This document shows, in pieces, positions 1 through 4,595 of a stretch of 5,088 nucleotides of DNA; position 1 is the stretch's first letter, and each line of letters opens with the position of its first letter. The position numbers and the translations under genes are program-made. The notes under the pieces are model-generated. The model was not told the DNA's origin and did no database searches. It was given only the letters and a program-made list of their open reading frames with translations. Origin of the DNA: Methanocorpusculum sp. (lineage in GTDB: Archaea > Halobacteriota > Methanomicrobia > Methanomicrobiales > Methanocorpusculaceae); NCBI GenBank assembly GCA_030539595.1, contig JAUNXW010000124.1, positions 1 through 5,088 on the forward strand, written 5' to 3'.

Positions 1-52
1 TATCAACGCTGAGCGGAGAGATTATCGTAGCGAAGCACAAAACTTAGTCTAA
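1..52 (+). CDS. possible 3' end of a CDS entering from the left (very short)
   Basis: Only the last few codons of a possible plus-strand gene are visible. The frame starting at base 2 is open to a TAA at 50-52 and would end INAERRDYRSEAQNLV. The frame starting at base 3 is open to a TAG at 45-47 and would end STLSGEIIVAKHKT. Both read as plausible protein tails, and I cannot choose between them or assign a family. If real, this gene converges on tsr3 with roughly 57 to 62 bp between the stops. The stretch may equally be non-coding. Confidence 0.3.
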   Translation, partial: INAERRDYRSEAQNLV

Positions 53-58
53 AAAAAT
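52..58 (-). terminator. candidate T-tract terminator downstream of tsr3
   Basis: Seven A residues on the plus strand (52-58) read as T7 on the minus strand, about 52 nt past the tsr3 stop. Archaeal termination commonly occurs at U-tracts without a strong hairpin, so this is a reasonable stop for the tsr3 transcript. I see no convincing stem directly before it. Confidence 0.35.
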
Positions 59-109
59 TAGTGAAGTATTGTTAATTAGACCAATACACACGATTGGACA
101 GTATCTTGT

Positions 110-607
110 TTAACCTATGTATTCGCTCTGAATTTTAAGAACTTCCGTGCTGTCTTTTGCTTTTGAATATTCATCCAGAGGCTCTTCGTTGAGTTTCAAA
201 AAATTCAGTCCCCAGTGAAATTTTGAAAGAATCTGTTCAGCCTGATTTTTTTCCCCAAGAATCACAAGAGCCGCAGCTATTGCTTCAACAGAAGTAAGCG
301 TGAACGGTTTTCCGAAATTCACCGGATTTGCTGCGACCAGAAAAGGCAAAGCTCTTCTTCCTTTCCATGCGGAAAAATCAGTCGCGTCGAATACTTCCCA
401 TGAACAGTCTAAAGCGGTTACTGATTTTACCCATGATTTATCAGAAGGGGATAAAACATTTGCGCGCGGGTCTAAGAGAAGTGTATTTTTTTGAATCTGA
501 TTTATTTTAGTTACGACTTTCAGCAGACCGAAGCGTTCGAGTTTTTTCATCGTGCATTTTTTCGGGTCGCAGGTATTATCGCGGTAAGCTACAAGGGACA
601 ACGGCAT
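110..607 (-). CDS. tsr3: Tsr3-family rRNA aminocarboxypropyltransferase (DUF367)
   Basis: A 165-aa protein matching the archaeal Tsr3 family. The family transfers the 3-amino-3-carboxypropyl group of S-adenosylmethionine to a (methylated) pseudouridine or uridine in small-subunit rRNA during cytoplasmic ribosome maturation. Visible family blocks are an N-terminal CDPKKCT motif (residues 13-19), LLLDPRANVLSPSDK (43-57), ALDCSW (65-70), the strongly conserved RALPFLVAANPVNFGKP segment (85-101) leading into LTSVEAIAAAL (104-114), and a C-terminal FHWGLNFLKLNEE (130-142). The length is typical for archaea. The ATG at 605-607 puts the first motif at the expected distance from the N-terminus. No Shine-Dalgarno is seen, so the gene may be leaderless. 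It is divergent from the fusion gene at 650 across 42 bp. Nothing looks broken. Family assignment is firm; the modified nucleotide is inferred from family knowledge. Confidence 0.93.
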   Translation of the reverse strand: MPLSLVAYRDNTCDPKKCTMKKLERFGLLKVVTKINQIQKNTLLLDPRANVLSPSDKSWVKSVTALDCSWEVFDATDFSAWKGRRALPFLVAANPVNFGKPFTLTSVEAIAAALVILGEKNQAEQILSKFHWGLNFLKLNEEPLDEYSKAKDSTEVLKIQSEYIG

Positions 608-608
608 C

Positions 609-617
609 TTATATTTA
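609..617 (+). promoter_or_regulatory. TATA-like box for the 650-1465 gene
   Basis: TTATATTTA is centred about 37 bp upstream of the ATG at 650. Archaeal transcription usually starts some 25 nt downstream of the box, which would leave a leader of about 10 nt. This agrees with the lack of an SD motif before that ATG. In an AT-rich genome such matches occur by chance, so this rests on position as much as on sequence. Confidence 0.45.
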
Positions 618-632
618 TTTATTGGATTCGGG

Positions 633-641
633 ACATATCAA
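633..641 (-). promoter_or_regulatory. TATA-like box for tsr3
   Basis: Read on the minus strand this is TTGATATGT, centred about 30 bp upstream of the tsr3 ATG, which would give a nearly leaderless transcript. It is a weaker match than the opposing box at 609-617. Both boxes lie within the same short divergent spacer. Confidence 0.3.
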
Positions 642-649
642 TACTAACA

Positions 650-1465
650 ATGTATGTCTTTGTGTCTCCCTGCATATTAAATTCAAAACTCAGAGCGAAC
701 GGTATAACGTCTGACGATGACATTCATATTTTTGAGGTCTGCAGAAAAAGATGCGAAGAGTTCGATATAGATATTATTCCGCTCCCCTGTCCTGAAACGA
801 TTTTTCTGGGGAACAACAGAGAGCCCGGAAATTTTGTCGACCGCATGGATACTCCAGAGTTCTATAAACTTCTTGACGAACTTGAGGAAAAGGTCAGAAA
901 GATAATTTCGGAAAAAGGCGAACCGCTTTGCGTTGTAGGAGTAAATTCTTCTCCAACCTGCGGAGTTGACACCACATATTACACGAGCGAAAAATCTGCG
1001 GGTGCGGGGGTGTTTCTTAAGAGATTTTCTGATTTGAAATTAGTCGACGCGAAGGTTTTTGCAAGATACAAAGTGTATCTGGCAGCTCCTCTTTTTTCTC
1101 AGGCTGAGAGGAGATACAATTCATATATCGCGGAGATTTTGAAAAATAATTTTTTCAAAGTTTTTTCTCCTCAGGATAGCGATGATACTGCCGTTTCAAG
1201 AATAGACGAGCGGGAAAAACTGATTTATGAGAACAATATTTCAGAACTGAATGAGGCTGATGTTGTTGTGGGAATTATTGACGGAGCCGATGCTGATTCG
1301 GGAACTGCGTGGGAGATGGGATATGCTTTTGCTCTTTCAAAAAAGGTGGTTGCTTTGAGGACTGACTTTAGGAAGTTCAGCAAAAATGAGCATGTCAATC
1401 TGATGCTTGAGACGGAAGCGGAAGTTGTCGAAAACGAAAAAGAACTGATTGAGAAATTATTCTGA
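650..1465 (+). CDS. fusion protein: DUF523/2-thiouracil-desulfurase-like domain + nucleoside 2-deoxyribosyltransferase domain
   Basis: A 271-aa, probably two-domain protein. Residues 1 to about 125 resemble DUF523 (TudS-type desulfurases, which hold an [4Fe-4S] cluster on three cysteines): a start with VSPC (C8), PLPCPE (C47), SSPTCG (C104) and a Gly-rich AGAGVFL segment. C31, C35 and C94 are extra. Residues about 140-271 match nucleoside 2-deoxyribosyltransferases, which cleave or transfer the N-glycosidic bond of (deoxy)nucleosides: YLAAPLFSQAERRYN (143-157), ADVVVGIIDGADADSGTAWEMGYA (203-226, E222 the expected nucleophile) and VNLMLE (249-254). I chose the ATG at 650 because the desulfurase-like domain starts there. 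An in-frame start at 491 would run through the opposite tsr3 gene and add sequence with no family resemblance. Stop is TGA. The gene converges on the cyclase-like gene with 15 bp between stops. A role in thiolated base or nucleoside salvage is inference; the transferase domain is the firmer call. Confidence 0.85.
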   Translation: MYVFVSPCILNSKLRANGITSDDDIHIFEVCRKRCEEFDIDIIPLPCPETIFLGNNREPGNFVDRMDTPEFYKLLDELEEKVRKIISEKGEPLCVVGVNSSPTCGVDTTYYTSEKSAGAGVFLKRFSDLKLVDAKVFARYKVYLAAPLFSQAERRYNSYIAEILKNNFFKVFSPQDSDDTAVSRIDEREKLIYENNISELNEADVVVGIIDGADADSGTAWEMGYAFALSKKVVALRTDFRKFSKNEHVNLMLETEAEVVENEKELIEKLF

Positions 1466-1469
1466 TATT

Positions 1470-1475
1470 AAAAAA
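1470..1475 (-). terminator. T6 tract just past the cyclase-like gene
   Basis: Six A residues on the plus strand read as T6 on the minus strand, starting about 5 nt after the stop of the 1481-2143 gene, inside the 15-bp convergent spacer. On the plus strand a T5 run at 1489-1493 could serve the fusion gene in the same way. Both are short; no stable hairpin is visible. Confidence 0.3.
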
Positions 1476-1480
1476 CTCAA

Positions 1481-2143
1481 TTATTCTGTTTTTGTCAGCA
1501 GTTCAAGCGTTGCGCAGTAGATTTTTCTGTCCTTGCCGCAGTAGTTTACGTTAAACAGTTTCTTCATATCTTTTGATAGTTCCTTATAGAAACTCTCGCC
1601 GACAGCGACCGGCAGAAAATTGTCTTTTCCGGCAAGACAGCAGAGTTTAAACGCTTTTCTTGTGTTTCCTCCGCCCCAGACGATATTGTCGTCAATACAG
1701 GAGCTGTAGTTTGAATTTACCATGAGACCTTCACCGTATTCAATTCCAAGTCCCATTAAGACTTTACTGTATCCTTTTGCTTCGAAGCTCTCGTTTAGGA
1801 ACTCTACTATTTTCATAACTTCTGCGGCGGTTTTTACAACAGAATCTCTTTTTTCAACTGTGTCTCCGTCATAAACTCCCCATACACATGCGCTTGCGAC
1901 GTAAACATTCAGACACCATTTGTTGGCGCTGATTACGTTCAGACATTCTGTGATGAAGCATTCATATACTCTGGAAAATACAGAACTGCGCCAGTTGTCT
2001 TCCCAGTCGCCGTTGTGTATTCTTACAAATAAGACGCAGACTTTTGCATAGTGAAGGTCGGATGATTCAGTTTCGTTTTTTAGTATATTGTCTATGCGGC
2101 AGCGTATTTTTTCAGGGTCGTATTTCGAACAGTTACACTCCAT
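1481..2143 (-). CDS. class III nucleotide cyclase-fold protein, Pycsar cyclase-like, with degenerate active site
   Basis: A 220-aa soluble protein whose pattern follows class III (adenylate/guanylate) cyclase domains, closest to the Pycsar-type cyclases that make cCMP or cUMP in anti-phage defence. Matching blocks are AKVCVLFVRI (33-42), YVASACVWGVYD (81-92), TAAEVMKIVEFLNESF (105-120), VLMGLGIEYGEGLMV (128-142), DNIVWGGGNTRKAFKLC (152-168) and PVAVGESFYKEL (178-189). Key residues are missing: the first metal Asp position is R41, the GD pair before CVWG is S84-A85, and the Asn of the usual GDxVN element is R162. As written it should not catalyse standard cyclisation. There is no transmembrane segment or second domain. 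The N-terminus is Cys-rich (C3, C5, C15). A weak AGTGA motif precedes the ATG. No effector gene lies beside it; the upstream 535 bp has no clear gene. The fold call is fairly firm. Loss of activity and any remaining role (regulator, decoy, nucleotide sensor) are inference. Confidence 0.72.
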   Translation of the reverse strand: MECNCSKYDPEKIRCRIDNILKNETESSDLHYAKVCVLFVRIHNGDWEDNWRSSVFSRVYECFITECLNVISANKWCLNVYVASACVWGVYDGDTVEKRDSVVKTAAEVMKIVEFLNESFEAKGYSKVLMGLGIEYGEGLMVNSNYSSCIDDNIVWGGGNTRKAFKLCCLAGKDNFLPVAVGESFYKELSKDMKKLFNVNYCGKDRKIYCATLELLTKTE

Positions 2144-2150
2144 ATTTTTG

Positions 2151-2155
2151 TCACT
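2151..2155 (-). promoter_or_regulatory. weak SD-like AGTGA before the cyclase-like gene
   Basis: The minus strand reads AGTGA seven bases before the ATG at 2141-2143. GTGA matches part of the archaeal SD consensus GGAGGTGA. It supports this ATG as the start but is weak. Confidence 0.35.
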
Positions 2156-2180
2156 ACTTTTGTTTTTGTTTTTGGTAACG

Positions 2181-2190
2181 ATAAATTTTA
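2181..2190 (-). promoter_or_regulatory. TATA-like box for the cyclase-like gene
   Basis: On the minus strand the bases read TAAAATTTAT, centred about 42 bp before the ATG, giving a predicted leader of roughly 15-20 nt that would include the SD-like AGTGA. The surrounding leader is A-rich. The assignment rests on spacing and is tentative. Confidence 0.3.
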
Positions 2191-2346
2191 GTGTTGAGGT
2201 AGGTATTGTTTGGAGTAAAATGAATAATTTTGTTCAAAAATGATATTTGTTTGTCATTCATCTGTCAAACCGTTTTTTTTTTGATGGCGGGTTTATGAAT
2301 ATTGCCGACACCTGATTGAAAATAATCTTAATTTGGGCTTGTTTTT

Positions 2347-2381
2347 ATGATTCTGATTTTATTTTCAGAAATCAGGATTAT
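2347..2381. repeat. inverted repeat: AT-rich stem-loop
   Basis: Bases 2347-2360 pair with 2368-2381 to form a 14-bp stem, eleven Watson-Crick pairs and three G-T pairs (on the plus strand), around a 7-base loop. The 3' arm overlaps a second possible pairing: GAAAATAATC at 2318-2327 is an exact 10-base complement of 2376-2385. The two pairings share bases and cannot form together. No T-tract follows, so a simple terminator is unlikely. Confidence 0.5.
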
Positions 2382-2455
2382 TTTCAGACGATGAATCACC
2401 TTGCCTGTTGTATAAAGCGGCTTAAAATCGTTCTGTGCAGGTCAACTATGTGTCA

Positions 2456-2471
2456 AGATATGATGATATCT
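2456..2471. repeat. perfect 6-bp inverted repeat (AGATAT-4-ATATCT)
   Basis: AGATAT at 2456-2461 and ATATCT at 2466-2471 flank a 4-base GATG spacer. On the plus strand a T6 run follows ten bases later (2481-2486). It could be a small hairpin or an operator-like dyad. It is short enough to occur by chance in AT-rich DNA. Confidence 0.3.
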
Positions 2472-2510
2472 ATTGAGTTCTTTTTTGTCGTCTTTGGTGC
2501 AGCTCGCAGG

Positions 2511-2527
2511 ACACAGACACGCTGTGT
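2511..2527. repeat. 6-bp inverted repeat (ACACAG-5-CTGTGT)
   Basis: ACACAG at 2511-2516 pairs exactly with CTGTGT at 2522-2527 around a 5-base loop. It lies in the gene-poor region between nfo and the cyclase-like gene, 20 bp from the stronger repeat at 2548-2571. Confidence 0.35.
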
Positions 2528-2547
2528 TTGTCTTATGGGATTTTATG

Positions 2548-2571
2548 ATGGAGGATGCTTTTTACCTCCAT
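2548..2571. repeat. perfect 7-bp inverted repeat (ATGGAGG-10-CCTCCAT)
   Basis: ATGGAGG at 2548-2554 is the exact complement of CCTCCAT at 2565-2571, with a 10-base loop holding five T on the plus strand. It is the most GC-containing hairpin of the gap and lies about 108 bp past the nfo stop. In an nfo read-through transcript it could form a 3'-end stabilising stem. No U-tract follows on the minus strand. Confidence 0.45.
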
Positions 2572-2678
2572 AACAGCGATGTTTATCACTCGCACAGCCC
2601 GAATTTATTTCCCGATATGTGTTCAATTTATTTTTTGCTCTTCTTTATTATAATCAGTCGCGAAATAACCCTTGAAAA

Positions 2679-3524
2679 TTACTTCGCCAGCCTTCTTGCG
2701 ACTTCCATATTTCCTTTATCGTCTCTCACTTCATTAATCGGCGTCTCCATAATAAATGCACAGTGAGACACTCCCGAGAAATTCAAAACATCGGCAATAG
2801 TATCTTCTCCAAGAAATCCGAGACCGAGATGCTCGTGCCTGTCAAGATGAGAACCAATACCTCCTTTCATATCGTTTAAGTGAATCACCTTCAAGCGCGA
2901 TAAATCCCCTGCCTCATCATTGAACCACCCGAAAACAGTTTCAGCACCGAAACCTTTCAAATCATAACCCGCCGCTCCCGCGTGACATGTATCAAAGCAG
3001 AATCCTACTCTATCGCTTCGCCCGAGACCGTCTGCAATAAATCCCACATCCTTGAAAGTTCCCCCAACCGTATTTTTTTCGTTCGCTGTGTTTTCAAGAA
3101 GAATCATCGTGTTCCCGTTGGAATTATCAAGCGCCGTTCCTATTGCCGCAATAACTTTTTCCTGACCTTTATCGTGCCCGTCCTCTTTTCCGTGATGTCC
3201 AAGATGGGTAACCAGATAAGGGATATCAAGCTGTGCGCATCTGTTAAGTTCCTCAGTAAGAGCCGCAACGGATTTTTCATAAACGTCCGGTTTTTCCGCT
3301 GCGGGATTTGGAAGATAAGGCATGTGATCAACAACAGGATTTATTCCGCTTTCCGTCACAGCTTTTTTAAAAGCATCCGCAGTGTTTTGCGCGATTGGTT
3401 TAGCAGCCCACATCTGAGGACTTCTTGTAAACATCTGAAACGTATCACAGCCGATAGCTTTCGCGCGAACGGGAGCGAGTTCCATTGCGCCGGCTATAGA
3501 AACATGAAATCCGAGTTTAACCAT
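2679..3524 (-). CDS. nfo: endonuclease IV (AP endonuclease)
   Basis: A 281-aa protein of the endonuclease IV family, a TIM-barrel enzyme that cuts DNA 5' of abasic sites and removes 3' blocking groups in base-excision repair in the cytoplasm, using three zinc ions. The expected metal-ligand and signature blocks are present in order: an LGFHVSIAGAM start (4-14), DHMPYLPNP (66-74), VTHLGHHG (105-112), ILLENTA (141-147), GFCFDTCHAGAAGYD (174-188), VIHLNDMK (213-220), HLDRHEHLGLG (226-236) and IMETP (258-262). Length is normal and no key residue is missing. The ATG at 3522-3524 is preceded by GGAG with an 8-base spacer and overlaps the upstream gene's stop by 8 nt, so it is the last gene of a coupled three-gene operon. 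The stop is TAA, and no strong terminator is visible just after it. Confidence 0.96.
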   Translation of the reverse strand: MVKLGFHVSIAGAMELAPVRAKAIGCDTFQMFTRSPQMWAAKPIAQNTADAFKKAVTESGINPVVDHMPYLPNPAAEKPDVYEKSVAALTEELNRCAQLDIPYLVTHLGHHGKEDGHDKGQEKVIAAIGTALDNSNGNTMILLENTANEKNTVGGTFKDVGFIADGLGRSDRVGFCFDTCHAGAAGYDLKGFGAETVFGWFNDEAGDLSRLKVIHLNDMKGGIGSHLDRHEHLGLGFLGEDTIADVLNFSGVSHCAFIMETPINEVRDDKGNMEVARRLAK

Positions 3525-4323
3525 TTATTTTTCTCCATTCATCAAGCATTTTTTCAAGAGCCTTTGTAATATCTTTAGGGGTTGAAGCCCAGTGAACAAC
3601 AACACCGAAAAATCCGTTCACTCTTTTTACGCCCGAATCTTCTATTCTGCAGCAGCGTGCGATGAACGGCTCTGCATTTACCTGCGAGAGCGGACAGATT
3701 TCTTCAAACTGATGATTGTCCTCATAGCACTCGTGAGTTATCTGGCGTCCTGTTCGGCAGCAGGCTATTTTTTCTCCGGGGATTAACTTGTCCCTATCAA
3801 GTGTTTTTGAAAATCCTCCGGCTTTGCACGGATAAACATCAGCCTCAATAGATGAGATGTCTCTTATGTGGTGCTCAAATAAAATATTGTCGAGTTCGAA
3901 GAATCCTATTTTTTCAAGTTCGGTAAGAGTTGCGGAAAGCGTTGCTTTCGGCGGAATCACATCATAGACGTGAACTTTCTGAAATCCAGAAAGATCAGGG
4001 TCTAAAATAAAAGTCATGTGTTCGTATTTATCGCCGAAAATTGTGCACCTCTTTCCTGTTGTCATGGCTTTTTTTATGAGCCCCACTCTGTCATGAGGTG
4101 TGCTGATGTCTCCAAGCCACACAAAAATATCTTCGTGACCTGCTATTTTTTCAACAGATTCAATCTCACGCATAATTCCGCCGTCTTTTTTCAAAACGAC
4201 GCGGAGAACTTCAAGACCTTCTGGTGTCGGATGAATCAGATACTGTGTCAGACAGTAAACTTTTTCACCGAGCGGTCGTGTTGAGGCATTGCCTACAAAT
4301 TTACATTCTTTTGGAAATATCAT
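3517..4323 (-). CDS. Cys-rich conserved-looking protein of unknown function, co-operonic with nfo
   Basis: A 268-aa soluble protein that I cannot assign to a named family. It has no signal peptide or membrane segment. The N-terminal part (about 1-125) alternates predicted strands and helices, with hydrophobic runs such as DIFVWLGDIS (65-74) and RCTIFGDKYEHMTFILDPD (92-110). The C-terminal part is rich in cysteine and histidine: C166, C188, C189, C199, C210, C224 and C225, with H151, H152, H198 and H204, a pattern suggesting a metal or Fe-S site. C7, C24 and C93 are further upstream. The start ATG overlaps the stop of the 76-aa gene (ATGA), and its TAA overlaps the nfo start by 8 nt, so the three are translated together. 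A role near DNA repair is inferred only from this linkage. The gene is certainly coding; its function is open. Confidence 0.85.
   Translation of the reverse strand: MIFPKECKFVGNASTRPLGEKVYCLTQYLIHPTPEGLEVLRVVLKKDGGIMREIESVEKIAGHEDIFVWLGDISTPHDRVGLIKKAMTTGKRCTIFGDKYEHMTFILDPDLSGFQKVHVYDVIPPKATLSATLTELEKIGFFELDNILFEHHIRDISSIEADVYPCKAGGFSKTLDRDKLIPGEKIACCRTGRQITHECYEDNHQFEEICPLSQVNAEPFIARCCRIEDSGVKRVNGFFGVVVHWASTPKDITKALEKMLDEWRKING
3533..3536 (-). promoter_or_regulatory. ribosome binding site of nfo (GGAG)
   Basis: The minus strand reads GGAG eight bases before the nfo ATG, inside the last codons of the upstream gene. It fixes the nfo start and shows that nfo can recruit ribosomes itself as well as by coupling. 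Confidence 0.65.
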
Positions 4324-4550
4324 TGCTTTTCTAATTTTGCGAGGACTTCGATGAATTTGTATTTCAGCATTACAGTACCCCCGCCTATGTGGCGAAGAGT
4401 TATCACAGAGTTTTCCGATACGGGAATCAGAAGTTTGTGTTCCTCATAATTGAATACTACACTGCCGTCTTTGATATATTGCGAGGCGTCAGCGCCTGTA
4501 AGAGTTACAGAACCGACGTCTGATATTTGTTCTTTTAAAGAGTCCCACAT
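4320..4550 (-). CDS. small hypothetical protein (76 aa), first gene of the nfo operon
   Basis: A 76-aa protein that I do not recognise. It has a short charged start (MWDSLKEQ), then a run of alternating polar and hydrophobic residues that looks mostly beta (GSVVFNYEEHKLLIPVSENSVITLRHIG, about 28-56), and ends in a short lysine-rich helix (YKFIEVLAKLEKQ). It has no cysteine, membrane segment or signal peptide. Its TGA overlaps the next start as ATGA, typical of coupled partners. A TATA-like box lies about 32 bp upstream of the ATG and no SD is seen, so it is probably read from a near-leaderless transcript. The clean overlap and the promoter support a real gene. It may be a partner of the Cys-rich protein downstream, which is inference. 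Confidence 0.78.
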   Translation of the reverse strand: MWDSLKEQISDVGSVTLTGADASQYIKDGSVVFNYEEHKLLIPVSENSVITLRHIGGGTVMLKYKFIEVLAKLEKQ

Positions 4551-4575
4551 TACTAATATAGTTGTGTTTTAGAAT

Positions 4576-4588
4576 AGTATATCTTTTT
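4576..4588 (-). promoter_or_regulatory. BRE/TATA-like promoter of the nfo operon
   Basis: On the minus strand the bases read AAAAAGATATACT: an A-rich BRE-like element followed by a TATA-like core, about 32 bp before the ATG at 4548-4550. This spacing predicts transcription starting within a few bases of the start codon. The element lies in the 45-bp gap after the SSF gene, so the operon can be expressed independently of the transporter. It is the best-placed archaeal promoter match in the window. Confidence 0.55.
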
Positions 4589-4595
4589 GATTGAA

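Larger units (their letters stand above)
2144..2678. other. 535-bp region with no convincing gene; several inverted repeats
   Basis: This stretch separates two minus-strand genes, nfo and the cyclase-like gene. The plus strand is T-rich (T10 at 2273-2282, T6 at 2481-2486). Open frames on the plus strand at 2316-2573 and 2473-2766 give Cys- and Phe-rich translations without family resemblance; the second also runs into the end of nfo. I take them as chance frames. The region carries inverted repeats listed separately (2311-2385, 2456-2471, 2511-2527, 2548-2571). It could be a long regulatory leader, a site for an untracked small RNA, or the remains of a deleted gene; the sequence alone does not decide. 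Confidence 0.6.

Noticed and set aside
491..649. Upstream in-frame extension of the fusion gene starting at 491
   Set aside because: It runs antisense through the conserved N-terminal region of tsr3, adds no family-like residues, and the desulfurase-like domain starts naturally at the ATG at 650.
2220..2300. Repeated ATGAAT/ATTCAT hexamers (2220-2225, 2256-2261, 2295-2300)
   Set aside because: Short AT-rich words at irregular spacing; expected by chance in this composition.
2460..2466. ATGATGA resembling a C box of an archaeal C/D guide RNA
   Set aside because: No CTGA D box lies at a suitable distance downstream, and the motif is part of the AGATAT-GATG-ATATCT dyad.
2316..2573. Plus-strand 85-codon open frame starting with TTG
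   Set aside because: The translation is Cys- and Phe-rich with no family resemblance, there is no SD or plausible promoter at the right distance, and inverted repeats run through it.
2555..2653. Small plus-strand frame starting at an ATG directly after GGAGG
   Set aside because: The spacing from GGAGG to the ATG is zero, unsuitable for initiation; the GGAGG is better explained by the 2548-2571 inverted repeat.
2625..2681. Protein-like reading just past the nfo stop in another frame (IFKGYFATDYNKEEQKIN)
   Set aside because: Nfo already ends at a normal family length with a normal C-terminus (RRLAK), so no frameshift is needed; the reading is probably chance in purine-rich sequence.
2473..2766. 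Plus-strand 97-codon open frame
   Set aside because: Its last third lies antisense to the conserved C-terminus of nfo; the rest has no recognisable pattern.
2982..3569. 195-codon plus-strand frame opposite nfo
   Set aside because: It is fully antisense to the well-supported nfo gene, and its translation is rich in Ser, Arg, Phe and Ile without any domain pattern.
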